Positions 1 through 6,953 of a stretch of 30,986 nucleotides of DNA are shown here, piece by piece; position 1 is the first letter of the stretch; each line of letters begins with the position of its first letter. Made by a program: the position numbers and the translations under genes. The notes under the pieces were generated by a model, which was not told where the DNA came from, did no database searches, and saw only the letters and a program-made list of their open reading frames with translations. Origin of the DNA: an uncultured Kiritimatiellota bacterium (GTDB lineage Bacteria > Verrucomicrobiota > Kiritimatiellia > RFP12 > UBA1067); NCBI GenBank assembly GCA_934675625.1, contig CAKURH010000043.1, forward strand, positions 1-30,986. Direction: 5' to 3'.

Positions 1-62
<62 letters not shown>

Positions 63-90
63 ATTGCCATCGGAACTCCTTTTCCCGCCT

Positions 91-1644
91 TTACCGTTCC
101 GGCGTGACGACTTCGACCTCGATGCCGAGGGCCTTGCCGAGCTTCTTCAGCTCCGCCGCGTGATGGCCGACGCCGAGCGCAAAGTGATGCGTCGGGCCCG
201 CCAGCGACCAGCGGCGCAGGAACGTGCGCACGTCCGGCAGAAAACGGCCGTGCGTGTTCGTGTTGCCTGTCGGCGGAATCGGCCCCTTCAGCGACTCGCC
301 CTCCGCCACGACGAACTTGAACGAGCCGTCCGCCTTGAGTCCGAGCGACATCATCGTAATCGGACCTTCCTTGATGTTGAACTCGACGCCCGCGCCCTTT
401 CCGGGCTTGCCATGGTATTTCTTGAGCGAACGGAGCATTGGCTTCTGCGCGGCAATGTTGAGATGGTGCGGCCCGTCGTGCCCGACCAAGACGGTGTCGC
501 GCGCGAAGTCGATCGGATGGAACTCCGCGAAGCTTCCGCCGATTTCAAGACGATCGAAAATCATCATGGCGATGCAGTTCTTGAGGTCGAACTCGCCGCA
601 CATCGGGAAACCCGCCGCGGTCAGAAGCGAATTGCCGACGATGAAATTCGTGACGAGCTCGCGCGTCAGCGACCCCTCCTCGCCCTCGTAATAGTAGGCG
701 AATCCGTCGAGGTTGCGTTTCGCGATGAACTTCTCCAGCGCGCATGCCGCCTTGGCCGCGATGTCAAGGTCCCTCTCGGACAGCTTCTCGGTCCACGGGT
801 CGCTCACCGGGTCGGGCGTGTCGAAAAAGGAGAGAATGCGCTTCTTCATGGCCTCGACGTCCGCCGCGACGGGTTCGCGGTAGTAGGGCAGGATCTCGTC
901 CGGCTCGCAGAGCGCCACATGGCAGCCAAATGTCCGCGAAACCGCCGTCGGATCGACCTGCAGGTCGTACATCGCCTCCAGGACATGGCCCATCAGGCCG
1001 ATGCGCGCGCGGCGGAGGTCATGCAGGACATGCGCGACCGCACACCACTGGCGGATCTCCTCGTCCGCCCGCGCATCGCCCGTCAGCTTTCCGATGACTG
1101 CGTCCGCGACGGGCTTCCCGTAGCGGATCGCGACGCCCGTGAACTCCGGCACGGAGCAGAGGTCGTCGTTCAGCAGCTGCCTGTAGATCGTCGCGTGTTC
1201 ATAGTCGAGACGGTCGTCGGGCTGGAGCGCGAAGAGGACGATCGGCACGTTCAGCTCACGGACGAACGGCGCGAACGTCGAGCTCGTCGCGTACGTCACC
1301 ATGTCCACGAAGAGGATGTCGAGATCGGCCGCCTTCATCGCGGGGACCATCGCCTTGGCGGACTGCGGATTGTCGCTCATGCCGAACCGCGTCACCTTCA
1401 CCTGATGCGCTTCGACCTTGCGGGCGAAGACGTCTTCCTTCCTCTTCATGTCGTCAAGGAGTCCCGGACACTGCTTCCAGTAGGTGTCGAGGCCGACCGA
1501 GACCAGGCCGACGTTGGCCGTGAGCGGCTTGCGACGCGAAATGCGCAGGGCGGTTCCGGAGGCGGATGCCGTGAACGCGGCGAACGACAGCGCGACCGCG
1601 AGAAGCGCGTAACAGCGGATGCGTAGACCATTCCCAAGTTTCAT
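91..1644 (-). CDS. L-fucose/L-arabinose isomerase family protein with signal-peptide-like N-terminus
   Basis: A 517-residue protein of the fucose/arabinose isomerase fold, which interconverts aldoses and ketoses with a divalent metal. Family-like segments are visible: the N-terminal strand NVGLVSVGLDTYW, the acidic segment CGEFDLKN, EFHPIDF, and the C-terminal THHFALGVGHH at about residues 485-495 that matches the His pair of the arabinose isomerase C-terminal domain. The exact substrate cannot be read. Residues about 10-30 (CYALLAVALSFAAFTASASG) look like a signal peptide, odd for a normally cytoplasmic enzyme. The ATG at 1644 lies 7 nt after a TAGAAT -10 box, so the mRNA is probably leaderless and the N-terminal extension is expected to be translated. 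It is divergent from an AraC regulator that probably controls it. The stop codon is only 30 bp from the poly-C edge. Confidence 0.85.
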   Translation of the reverse strand: MKLGNGLRIRCYALLAVALSFAAFTASASGTALRISRRKPLTANVGLVSVGLDTYWKQCPGLLDDMKRKEDVFARKVEAHQVKVTRFGMSDNPQSAKAMVPAMKAADLDILFVDMVTYATSSTFAPFVRELNVPIVLFALQPDDRLDYEHATIYRQLLNDDLCSVPEFTGVAIRYGKPVADAVIGKLTGDARADEEIRQWCAVAHVLHDLRRARIGLMGHVLEAMYDLQVDPTAVSRTFGCHVALCEPDEILPYYREPVAADVEAMKKRILSFFDTPDPVSDPWTEKLSERDLDIAAKAACALEKFIAKRNLDGFAYYYEGEEGSLTRELVTNFIVGNSLLTAAGFPMCGEFDLKNCIAMMIFDRLEIGGSFAEFHPIDFARDTVLVGHDGPHHLNIAAQKPMLRSLKKYHGKPGKGAGVEFNIKEGPITMMSLGLKADGSFKFVVAEGESLKGPIPPTGNTNTHGRFLPDVRTFLRRWSLAGPTHHFALGVGHHAAELKKLGKALGIEVEVVTPER

Positions 1645-1651
1645 GGCGCGT

Positions 1652-1681
1652 ATTCTATCACACCGCGCACCGGGGAATCAA
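1652..1681 (-). promoter_or_regulatory. Promoter of isomerase gene (leaderless)
   Basis: On the minus strand, TTGATT (1681-1676), an 18-nt spacer and TAGAAT (1657-1652) form a sigma-70-type promoter. The predicted transcription start, about 7 nt downstream, falls on the ATG at 1644. Confidence 0.6.
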
Positions 1682-1688
1682 TGCCTCA

Positions 1689-1718
1689 TTTTGACAAAAG
1701 TTGCGCTTTTTGACAAAA
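1689..1718. promoter_or_regulatory. Two TTTTGACAAAA repeats, candidate AraC-regulator operator
   Basis: TTTTGACAAAA occurs exactly at 1689-1699 and 1708-1718, with centres 19 bp apart. Each copy is also palindromic around its central base. The pair lies just upstream of the isomerase -35 box, where AraC-family activators commonly bind direct repeats. That it is the operator of the adjacent AraC gene is inference. Confidence 0.5.
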
Positions 1719-1756
1719 CGAGGCAAGACGCCGCAGCCGCAGAAACGAGATTTTGA

Positions 1757-1762
1757 TACAAT
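1757..1762 (+). promoter_or_regulatory. -10 box of AraC regulator gene
   Basis: TACAAT at 1757-1762 is directly followed by ATGCGC and then the ATG at 1769. A start about 7 nt after the -10 would put the transcript 5' end on the second ATG. No convincing -35 is visible at normal spacing. Confidence 0.45.
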
Positions 1763-1768
1763 ATGCGC

Positions 1769-2659
1769 ATGAAGAACACCTACCGCTACTTTCCCGTCAC
1801 GCCCGCGCAGAAGAGCTGGGGGCTGTACGTGACCTGCGCCGGGCACCATACGGTCCGGCCCGGCGACGTCTTCCCCTCGCCGCAGCACCCGGACGAGTAC
1901 TACTTCACGTGGGAGCGCGGCCGCACCCTGCGCGAATGGCAGCTGATCCTGCTCGAAGCGGGCGAGGGAGAGGTCGAATTCAAGGACGGCGCCGTCACGG
2001 CAACCTCCGGCTCGCTCATCGGCCTGCCGCCGGGCTGCTGGCACCGCTACCGCCCGAACCCGCAGACGGGCTGGACGACGGACTGGATCGGCTTCGGCGG
2101 AGACCTCGCCGACCGGCTGATCGGCGGCGCGGGGTTCGGGCGCGGCGGCGTCCGGGTCTTCGGCGCGAACGCAGCCATCCGGCAGACCTTCGCGGCGACG
2201 GTCGCCGACCTGCTCTCGACAGCCCGGCAGACGCCCTTCGCGGCGGCCGCCTGCGTACCGCCGCTCGCCGCCGCCATCCTCGAAGCCCCGTCCGCGCGCG
2301 CCGCCGGCGCGGCGCAGTCGGCGCTCGTCCTCCGGGCGCAGACGCACATCACCGACCACCTGCGCAAGACCGTCGACTTCGAGGCCCTTGCGCAGTCGCT
2401 GGGCCTCACCTACCGCGCCTTCCGCTACCTCTTCCGCAAGGAGGTCGGGCTGTCACCCCTGCAATACCAGCTGGAGCGGCGGCTCGTCCGCGCGAAGAAC
2501 CTGCTGGCGTCCAGCGACCTTCCCGTTCGGGAGATCGCCGACGCGCTCGGCTTCAACTCGACGTGGTACTTCTCGCACTTCTTCCGCCGCCACGCCCGCC
2601 AGTCCCCGGCCGCCTACCGCAAAAGCCACCGCCACGTGAACGGCCCGCCTCACCCGTGA
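1769..2659 (+). CDS. AraC-family transcriptional regulator
   Basis: A sugar-responsive DNA-binding protein of 296 residues from ATG 1769 (298 from ATG 1763). The N-terminal half is a cupin-like sensor region typical of AraC_binding proteins (GEVEFKDGAVTATSGSLIGL, then PPGCWHRY). The C-terminal 100 residues hold the two helix-turn-helices, FEALAQSLGLTYRAFRYLF and VREIADALGFNSTWYFSHFF, followed by the conserved P-x-x-YR end. I prefer ATG 1769 because it sits 7 nt after the -10 box; ATG 1763 abuts that box. It diverges from the isomerase gene, whose promoter carries a repeat pair that may be its operator. Its last 10 nt overlap the convergent dehydratase gene: TCACCCGTGA supplies both stop codons. 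Confidence 0.9.
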   Translation: MKNTYRYFPVTPAQKSWGLYVTCAGHHTVRPGDVFPSPQHPDEYYFTWERGRTLREWQLILLEAGEGEVEFKDGAVTATSGSLIGLPPGCWHRYRPNPQTGWTTDWIGFGGDLADRLIGGAGFGRGGVRVFGANAAIRQTFAATVADLLSTARQTPFAAAACVPPLAAAILEAPSARAAGAAQSALVLRAQTHITDHLRKTVDFEALAQSLGLTYRAFRYLFRKEVGLSPLQYQLERRLVRAKNLLASSDLPVREIADALGFNSTWYFSHFFRRHARQSPAAYRKSHRHVNGPPHP

Positions 2660-3816
2660 TAGTAGGGCGTGGCGTCCGGCGGACGCACGTTCGTGAGCGT
2701 GCCGACGTAGTGGCGCAGCCAGTGGTCCTGCTTCGGGTGCGCGGCGGCGGCTTCCTCGTTCAGCTCGATGCCGAGGCCCGGACGCTCCGACGGGTACATT
2801 ATCCCGTCGACGAACTTCACGTCCTCGTCAACGACGTCCCGGCGCCACGGCACGTCGTCGAACAGCGTCTCGTGGATGCAGTAGCCGGGCGTCGAGACGC
2901 CCAAGGCCAACGTGACGGCGTTCGCCACCGGGCCGCTCGGGTTGTGTGCGCAGAACGGCACGTGGTGCGCGTCGCAGATCGCCGCGATGCCCTTCATCGC
3001 CGTGATGCCGCCCGCATGCGACGAGTCGGGCTGCAGATAGTCGCAGCAGTTGAGCTCGATCGCGTCGAGGATCTGCTGCGTCGTGTAGAGGCGCTCGCCG
3101 CAGGCAATCGGCACGCGCACGCGCGACCGGACGTCCGCCAAGGCCCGCATCGTGTCGGGAATGACCGGCTCCTCCACCCAGTAGGGGTCGAACGCCTCCA
3201 GCGCATGGCAGACGCGCAGGGCCGTCGGCACGTCGAAGCGACCGTGGCACTCGATCAGGATCTCGGCCTTGCCCTCCGTCGCGCCCTTGACGGCGGCGAC
3301 GCACGCCATCGCCTTCTTGAAGTCGGCGGGCGGCAGCTGACGGTAGTTCTTGCCGAACGGATCCCACTTGAGGCCCTTGAAGCCGCGCTCGACCGCCGCC
3401 GTCGCCTTCGCGGCGAACTCCTCCGGCTCTTTCGCGCCCGCGAACCAGCAGTTCGCGTAGCAGGGGACGGCCTCGCGGCACTTGCCGCCAAGTAGTTTCC
3501 AGACCGGCACGCCGAGCGCCTTGCCCTTGATGTCCCAGAGCGCCATGTCGATCGCGGAGAGTGCGCTCATGAGGACGGCCCCGCCGCGCCAGTAGGCGTC
3601 GCGGTAGTTCTCGTGCTCGATCCACGCGGTGTCGAACGGATCCTTGCCGAGGAGCGCGTGTTCCAGGTCCTTGAGCGCACCGACAAGCGCGTTCTCCTTG
3701 TATTCGAGCGTCCCTTCGCCGAGGCCCGAGATTCCCTCGTCCGTCTCGACCTTCACGAACACCCAGTTCGTGCGGAAGCAGTCGATGACAAATGGCTTGA
3801 TCGATGTGATTTTCAT
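2650..3816 (-). CDS. Enolase-superfamily sugar-acid dehydratase (mandelate racemase subgroup)
   Basis: A 388-residue enzyme that should abstract the proton next to a sugar-acid carboxylate and eliminate water to give a 2-keto-3-deoxy acid. It has the N-terminal capping domain (MKITSIKPFVIDCFRTNW) and a barrel with metal ligands at E189 (IECHGRF), E215 (WVEEP) and E241 (ACGERLYT). Candidate acid/base residues are H191 and H291 (AHNPSGP). The ECHGRF/GERLYT/HNPSGP set most resembles galactonate-dehydratase-like members, although the first ligand is Glu where Asp is usual. The substrate is not determinable. ATG 3816 is chosen because the preceding reading frame is Arg-rich and lacks fold. It starts 16 nt after the SDR gene, so the two are an operon for oxidation and dehydration of a sugar. 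Confidence 0.88.
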   Translation of the reverse strand: MKITSIKPFVIDCFRTNWVFVKVETDEGISGLGEGTLEYKENALVGALKDLEHALLGKDPFDTAWIEHENYRDAYWRGGAVLMSALSAIDMALWDIKGKALGVPVWKLLGGKCREAVPCYANCWFAGAKEPEEFAAKATAAVERGFKGLKWDPFGKNYRQLPPADFKKAMACVAAVKGATEGKAEILIECHGRFDVPTALRVCHALEAFDPYWVEEPVIPDTMRALADVRSRVRVPIACGERLYTTQQILDAIELNCCDYLQPDSSHAGGITAMKGIAAICDAHHVPFCAHNPSGPVANAVTLALGVSTPGYCIHETLFDDVPWRRDVVDEDVKFVDGIMYPSERPGLGIELNEEAAAAHPKQDHWLRHYVGTLTNVRPPDATPYYHG

Positions 3817-3832
3817 TTCGCTTCTCAACCTC

Positions 3833-4636
3833 TCAACAGTCCACGTCCGCCGGCATGTGCTGGCACGAGCAGCCCGCATCGCACGTCACGATCTCGCCGG
3901 CCATGTTGCCGCTGTCCCCGCTCGCGAGGAACGCGACGACGTTCGCGATGTCCGCCCCCGTCGCCTCCCGGCCGAGCGGACAGTTCGCGCGGCGGCGCGC
4001 CTTGACCGCCTCGTCGAGCGCGTCCCAGCGCTCGGTGTAGATGTAGCCAGGCGCACAGCAGTTGACGCGGATGCCGAGCGGCGAGAGGTCGAGCGCGAGC
4101 GCGCGCACCATCGAGTTGATCGCGCCCTTCGACGCGCAGTAGGCCGTGCGGTTCCGGATCGCGCGCATCGCGGTGTTCGACGAGAGGAAGACGACCGTGC
4201 CGCGATAAGGGCCGCCGACTTCGTAGGGCCGCTTCATGAAGAAGCGGTTGCACGCCGCCTGCGTGACCTGGAAGCCGCCCTTCACGTTCGTGTTCATGAC
4301 CTTCAGGATCGCCTCCGGGTCCATCTCCAGCGGGCCGCCGAGGTCCAGCCCCTGGTCGGCCGCGTTGTTCACGAGGATGTCGAGCGTTCCCGCCTCCCGT
4401 TCGACGCGATCCATGAGCGCGCCAACCTGCGCCCTGTCGCCCACGTCGCACGCCTGCGCCGTCACGCCCGCGACGCCCATCGCCGCCAGCGCCTCGGCGC
4501 CGCGCGCCGTCGATGCCTCCGACGACCCGCACATGAATACGCGCGCCCCCTCGTCCGCAAACTTCTTCACGAGCCAGAGCCCCGTGTTGCGGTTTCCGCC
4601 CGTGACCAGAACGACCTTGCCTTTGAACCTGTTCAT
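3833..4636 (-). CDS. Short-chain dehydrogenase/reductase (SDR)
   Basis: A classical SDR of 267 residues, expected to oxidise a sugar or sugar-acid hydroxyl with NAD(P). Visible elements are the nucleotide-binding loop TGGNRNTG (12-19), a variant of TGxxxGxG, then NNA (90-92), the serine of LSSN (152-153), and the YxxxK pair Y166/K170 in TAYCASK. The tail GEIVTCDAGCS matches the usual G-G-x-x-x-x-DGG region, but the final residues are Cys- and His-containing (CSCQHM), which is uncommon. It has a Shine-Dalgarno AGGAG before ATG 4636 and an extended -10 promoter further up. It is the first gene of a two-gene operon with the sugar-acid dehydratase, so a role in non-phosphorylative sugar catabolism is likely. 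Confidence 0.88.
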   Translation of the reverse strand: MNRFKGKVVLVTGGNRNTGLWLVKKFADEGARVFMCGSSEASTARGAEALAAMGVAGVTAQACDVGDRAQVGALMDRVEREAGTLDILVNNAADQGLDLGGPLEMDPEAILKVMNTNVKGGFQVTQAACNRFFMKRPYEVGGPYRGTVVFLSSNTAMRAIRNRTAYCASKGAINSMVRALALDLSPLGIRVNCCAPGYIYTERWDALDEAVKARRRANCPLGREATGADIANVVAFLASGDSGNMAGEIVTCDAGCSCQHMPADVDC

Positions 4637-4680
4637 TTGATGAAATCTCCTGTTGTCGCCTTTTTTGCTTGACGGTGCGT

Positions 4681-4689
4681 ATTATACCA
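4681..4689 (-). promoter_or_regulatory. Extended -10 promoter of SDR-dehydratase operon
   Basis: The minus strand reads TTTATGGTATAAT with TATAAT at 4686-4681. No good -35 is visible, in keeping with the extended TGn motif. The leader is about 38 nt and contains a Shine-Dalgarno AGGAG, so this gene is not leaderless. Confidence 0.6.
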
Positions 4690-4712
4690 TAAAGCCCCGC
4701 CGAGGCGATTCC

Positions 4713-4746
4713 CGTTTGCGCAGAAAATTAGCGGCTCGTTTGCGCA
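4713..4746. promoter_or_regulatory. Direct repeat CGTTTGCGCA x2 upstream of SDR promoter
   Basis: CGTTTGCGCA occurs at 4713-4722 and 4737-4746, 24 bp apart, just upstream of the SDR -10 region on the minus strand. Position and spacing fit half-sites of an AraC- or XylR-type activator. Which regulator binds is unknown. Confidence 0.4.
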
Positions 4747-4806
4747 ATTCCGTAGCCACGCATCAGCACTTTGGGCGTAATCGCGCTATTTCGCACGTTC
4801 ACGCAC

Positions 4807-4920
4807 TTACAGGTACTTGTCCAAAAACCGCTTGGGGACAAGAACTTCAAGCCCCTGATGCCCGTCTACGGCAAGGAGATGGCGGTCACCGCTGCAAATC
4901 ACTGTCGCCCCGGCCGCAAG
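4807..4920 (-). pseudogene. Remnant of PIN-domain (VapC-type) toxin, C-terminal tail only
   Basis: In the minus frame ending at the TAA at 4809-4807, about 38 codons read ALAAGATVICSGDRHLLAV and end in VPKRFLDKYL. This is the C-terminal strand-and-helix end of a PIN ribonuclease of the AbrB/VapC toxin-antitoxin type. The N-terminal two thirds, including the first acidic active-site residues, are absent. The remnant overlaps the 3' end of the antitoxin gene in another frame, as if a deletion of roughly 300 bp joined the antitoxin to the toxin tail. It has no start codon of its own and should be inactive. The identification rests on motif recall, not a search. Confidence 0.72.
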
Positions 4921-5171
4921 CGCGCAACGGTGGCGATGTCGCTCGTTCGCAACCCAGCCGCCCTGGCCTGTGACTGGCCTTGGGCGAGAAGCGCATCAAA
5001 CTTCTTCGCGAACACCGATTCTGGCGTCGGGCGCAGGGGCTGCATGATGACGTTCCCCTTATAGGCTTCGACGATGAACGCCGTGCCAAGACCCCAGCCG
5101 AACTGTGTGCGCATGGCCTCAGGTATCACGACCTGCCCCCGAGAGGACATCTTTGTTGTCATTACGCTCAT
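4899..5171 (-). CDS. AbrB/SpoVT-type antitoxin (VapB-like), orphaned
   Basis: A 90-residue protein with the swapped-hairpin AbrB DNA-binding fold, seen in MSSRGQVVIPEAMRTQFGWG followed by GTAFIVEA and a strand NVIMQPL. The second half (KKFDALLAQGQSQARAAGL) is the toxin-wrapping tail usual in VapB partners of PIN toxins. ATG 5171 has AGAGG about 9 nt upstream; ATG 5159-5162 is an alternative. It normally represses its own operon and neutralises the toxin, but here the toxin is reduced to a tail fragment directly downstream. The last few codons (RPGRQ) lie in the deletion junction and are probably not the original C-terminus. Confidence 0.85.
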   Translation of the reverse strand: MSVMTTKMSSRGQVVIPEAMRTQFGWGLGTAFIVEAYKGNVIMQPLRPTPESVFAKKFDALLAQGQSQARAAGLRTSDIATVARLRPGRQ

Positions 5172-5279
5172 TGTGTCACATCCTCTTATCAGTAAGATTG
5201 GATGGAATTATGGCAGATTCCCTGCGAAGCGTCAAAAGCGGCCCGTGGAGCGTCCCGAAGCCCTCTCGATTACGTGCGC

Positions 5280-5311
5280 ATTTGCCCGCGAATGGGCAAA
5301 TATGATACACT
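5280..5311 (+). promoter_or_regulatory. Inverted repeat ATTTGCCC-N6-GGGCAAAT in a weak promoter
   Basis: ATTTGCCC (5280-5287) and GGGCAAAT (5294-5301) are a perfect 8-bp inverted repeat. The left arm contains TTGCCC, which with an 18-nt spacer precedes TACACT (5306-5311). This looks like an operator embedded in a promoter, though no clear gene follows. Confidence 0.35.
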
Positions 5312-5454
5312 ACGGGTGCTTTTGAAGGAAGAGGCAGTCAAACTGCTGACACTGGAGAAGGCAAGACATCGTTCGAGAACTGATTCGGGCGTCAAGCGAC
5401 TACGTGTGCGCCGACATCCGTTTCCACCCTCGGATACCTTAAATCAATTTGCAA

Positions 5455-5488
5455 CTAAAACCTACGAACCCCCATTGACAGGTTTTAG
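5455..5488. promoter_or_regulatory. Inverted repeat CTAAAACCT/AGGTTTTAG over hicB-like promoter
   Basis: CTAAAACCT (5455-5463) and AGGTTTTAG (5480-5488) are a perfect 9-bp inverted repeat with a 16-nt spacer. It overlaps the -35 TTGACA of the hicB-like operon, so a protein bound here would block transcription. Autoregulation by the HicB-like protein or the XylR-like regulator is the natural guess. Confidence 0.5.
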
Positions 5489-5505
5489 CGATACTTTGCT
5501 ATAAT
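5475..5505 (+). promoter_or_regulatory. Promoter of hicB-like/XylR-like operon
   Basis: TTGACA (5475-5480), a 19-nt spacer and TATAAT (5500-5505) with an extended TGC in front. Transcription would start near 5512, leaving a leader of about 57 nt that includes AGGAAAGG before the ATG at 5569. Confidence 0.65.
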
Positions 5506-5568
5506 ATGCGCCGTTGCCCTTCCCAGGGCGGCGGCGGATCACGGCAAAAGACAGGAAAGGAAACCACG

Positions 5569-5805
5569 ATGGCAGACATCTTCAACAGACAGGACTGGCG
5601 GATCGTCATCCACGAGGCCGAGGAAGGCGGATACTGGGGGGAAGTCCCGGCGATGCCCGGTTGCGTGTCGGAGGGCGAGACCGTGGAGGAATGCAGGGCG
5701 AATGTCGTGGAGGCGGCGCGCGGCTGCCTGAAGACCTATCTCGGCATGGCCATCGAGAAGCTTTCGGCCGGACGCGCATGCGGAATCGAACGGCCACAAA
5801 GATGA
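5569..5805 (+). CDS. HicB-like protein, solitary (no hicA seen)
   Basis: A 78-residue HicB-like domain with a degraded-RNase-H-type fold. The signature is visible as RIVIHEAEEGGYWGEVPAMP (residues 11-30) followed by GCVSEGETVEECRANVVEAARGCL. HicB proteins usually neutralise the HicA mRNA-cleaving toxin. Here no hicA is present on either side and the chain ends soon after the core domain, without an obvious C-terminal DNA-binding part. ATG 5569 follows AGGAAAGG by about 8 nt. Its stop overlaps the start of the XylR-like regulator as ATGA, so the two are translationally coupled. It may be an orphan antitoxin kept for a regulatory role, or the remainder of a lost toxin-antitoxin pair. Confidence 0.8.
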   Translation: MADIFNRQDWRIVIHEAEEGGYWGEVPAMPGCVSEGETVEECRANVVEAARGCLKTYLGMAIEKLSAGRACGIERPQR

Positions 5806-6953
5806 GCGGGCGAAAGACGATACTCTACATCAAGTTCAGCGAGCGGCCGCCCTCCATCCAGAAATGCACCGGCTTCTCGCGGGGCGCGCAGGCCCACGGC
5901 TGGCGCGTGCAGACGGTCACGCTACCCGCCAGCCGCACGCCCGACCTCAAGCGGCTGGTCAACTTCTGGAAGGCGGACGGCCTCGTCTTCGACTGCGGCG
6001 GCATCGAGAACCCGCCGGACATGCGCGCGCTCAAGCATCTACCGTCCGTCTTCCTCACGTGCCGCCCCGCCTCCGGCGCTCGACTCTTCACGGTCTGCGA
6101 AGACCTGCGCGGCACGGCGGAAGCGGCGGCGCGCGAGCTCCTGCAACTCGGCTACCGGCACTTCGCCTTCGTGCACTTTCCGCGTCCGCGCTACTGGTCG
6201 GACGAGCGTGCGCGCCACTTCCGCGACATCATCCAGCTGAACGGCGGAACCTGCGACGAATTCGCCGCGCACGACAAGGCCGGACAGCAGGCGTGGAACC
6301 GGGACTTGCGCCGCTGGCTACGCGACCTGCCCCGCCCCTGCGGCATCTTTGCCGCGAACGACGAGGTCGCCAACCTGGTGCGCGGCCTCTGCGCGGCGGA
6401 GGGCCTGAAGATTCCGGATTCGATTGCGCTCGTCGGCGTCGACAACGACGAGTCGATCTGCCTGAGTTCGCGTCCGCAGCTCTCCAGCGTGCTGGCCGAC
6501 AACGAGCAGATGGGCTTTCTCGCCGCACGCCTGATCGCCGAGCAGTTCACGCGCGCCCACCGCACGCCGACGGCCCTCGTCGTGCAGCCGCTGATGGTCG
6601 TCCGGCGCGAATCGACGCGACGGCGCAGCGGCGTCGACAGCCGCGTCACGAAAGCCGTTGAGCTCATCCGCGAAAAGGCCTGCGAGGGACTGCGGGCCCG
6701 CGACGTCCTGCGCGTGCTCGACGGGGCGCGCCGGACGGCCGAACTTCATTTCCGCGAGGCGACCGGGCATTCGATCCTGGAGGAGATCCAGCGCGTGCGC
6801 CTCGAACGGGCGCGCGAACTCCTCAACGACCGGTCACGCCCCCTGAAAGCCATCGCGCACCTCTGCGGCTACGCCTCGGAATCGGCCTTCCGCAAGATCT
6901 ACCGCACCCGCTTCGGCGACTCGCCCCGCCGCCCCGCGAAGCAGACCGCGTAG
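5802..6953 (+). CDS. XylR-like regulator (PBP fold plus AraC helix-turn-helix)
   Basis: A 383-residue regulator. The N-terminal part (MSGRKTILYIKFSERPPSIQ) starts a LacI/ribose-binding-protein-type sensor with the typical second-lobe segments FAANDEVANLVRG and IALVGVDNDESICLSSRPQL. The last about 100 residues are an AraC-type DNA-binding domain, ending in PLKAIAHLCGYASESAFRKI and the F-G-x-SP turn. This is the domain order of E. coli XylR. ATG 5802 overlaps the preceding stop (ATGA) and has no Shine-Dalgarno sequence, so translation depends on the hicB-like gene. The 3' end overlaps the convergent permease gene by 55 nt. It probably senses a sugar and controls neighbouring uptake or catabolic genes. 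Confidence 0.87.
   Translation: MSGRKTILYIKFSERPPSIQKCTGFSRGAQAHGWRVQTVTLPASRTPDLKRLVNFWKADGLVFDCGGIENPPDMRALKHLPSVFLTCRPASGARLFTVCEDLRGTAEAAARELLQLGYRHFAFVHFPRPRYWSDERARHFRDIIQLNGGTCDEFAAHDKAGQQAWNRDLRRWLRDLPRPCGIFAANDEVANLVRGLCAAEGLKIPDSIALVGVDNDESICLSSRPQLSSVLADNEQMGFLAARLIAEQFTRAHRTPTALVVQPLMVVRRESTRRRSGVDSRVTKAVELIREKACEGLRARDVLRVLDGARRTAELHFREATGHSILEEIQRVRLERARELLNDRSRPLKAIAHLCGYASESAFRKIYRTRFGDSPRRPAKQTA

Larger units (their letters stand above)
5172..5568. other. 397-bp intergenic region between antitoxin and hicB-like genes
   Basis: No convincing gene is present. It holds an 8-bp inverted repeat inside a weak promoter (5280-5311), a 9-bp inverted repeat over the hicB-like promoter (5455-5488), and that promoter. 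A short plus-strand frame around 5348-5440 reads DIVRELIRASSDYVCADIRF and could be a gene remnant, but I cannot assign it. Confidence 0.5.

Noticed and set aside
64..1626. 520-codon plus-strand frame opposite the isomerase
   Set aside because: Starts with TTG next to the poly-C edge, Arg-rich, no motif; the minus-strand isomerase is clear.
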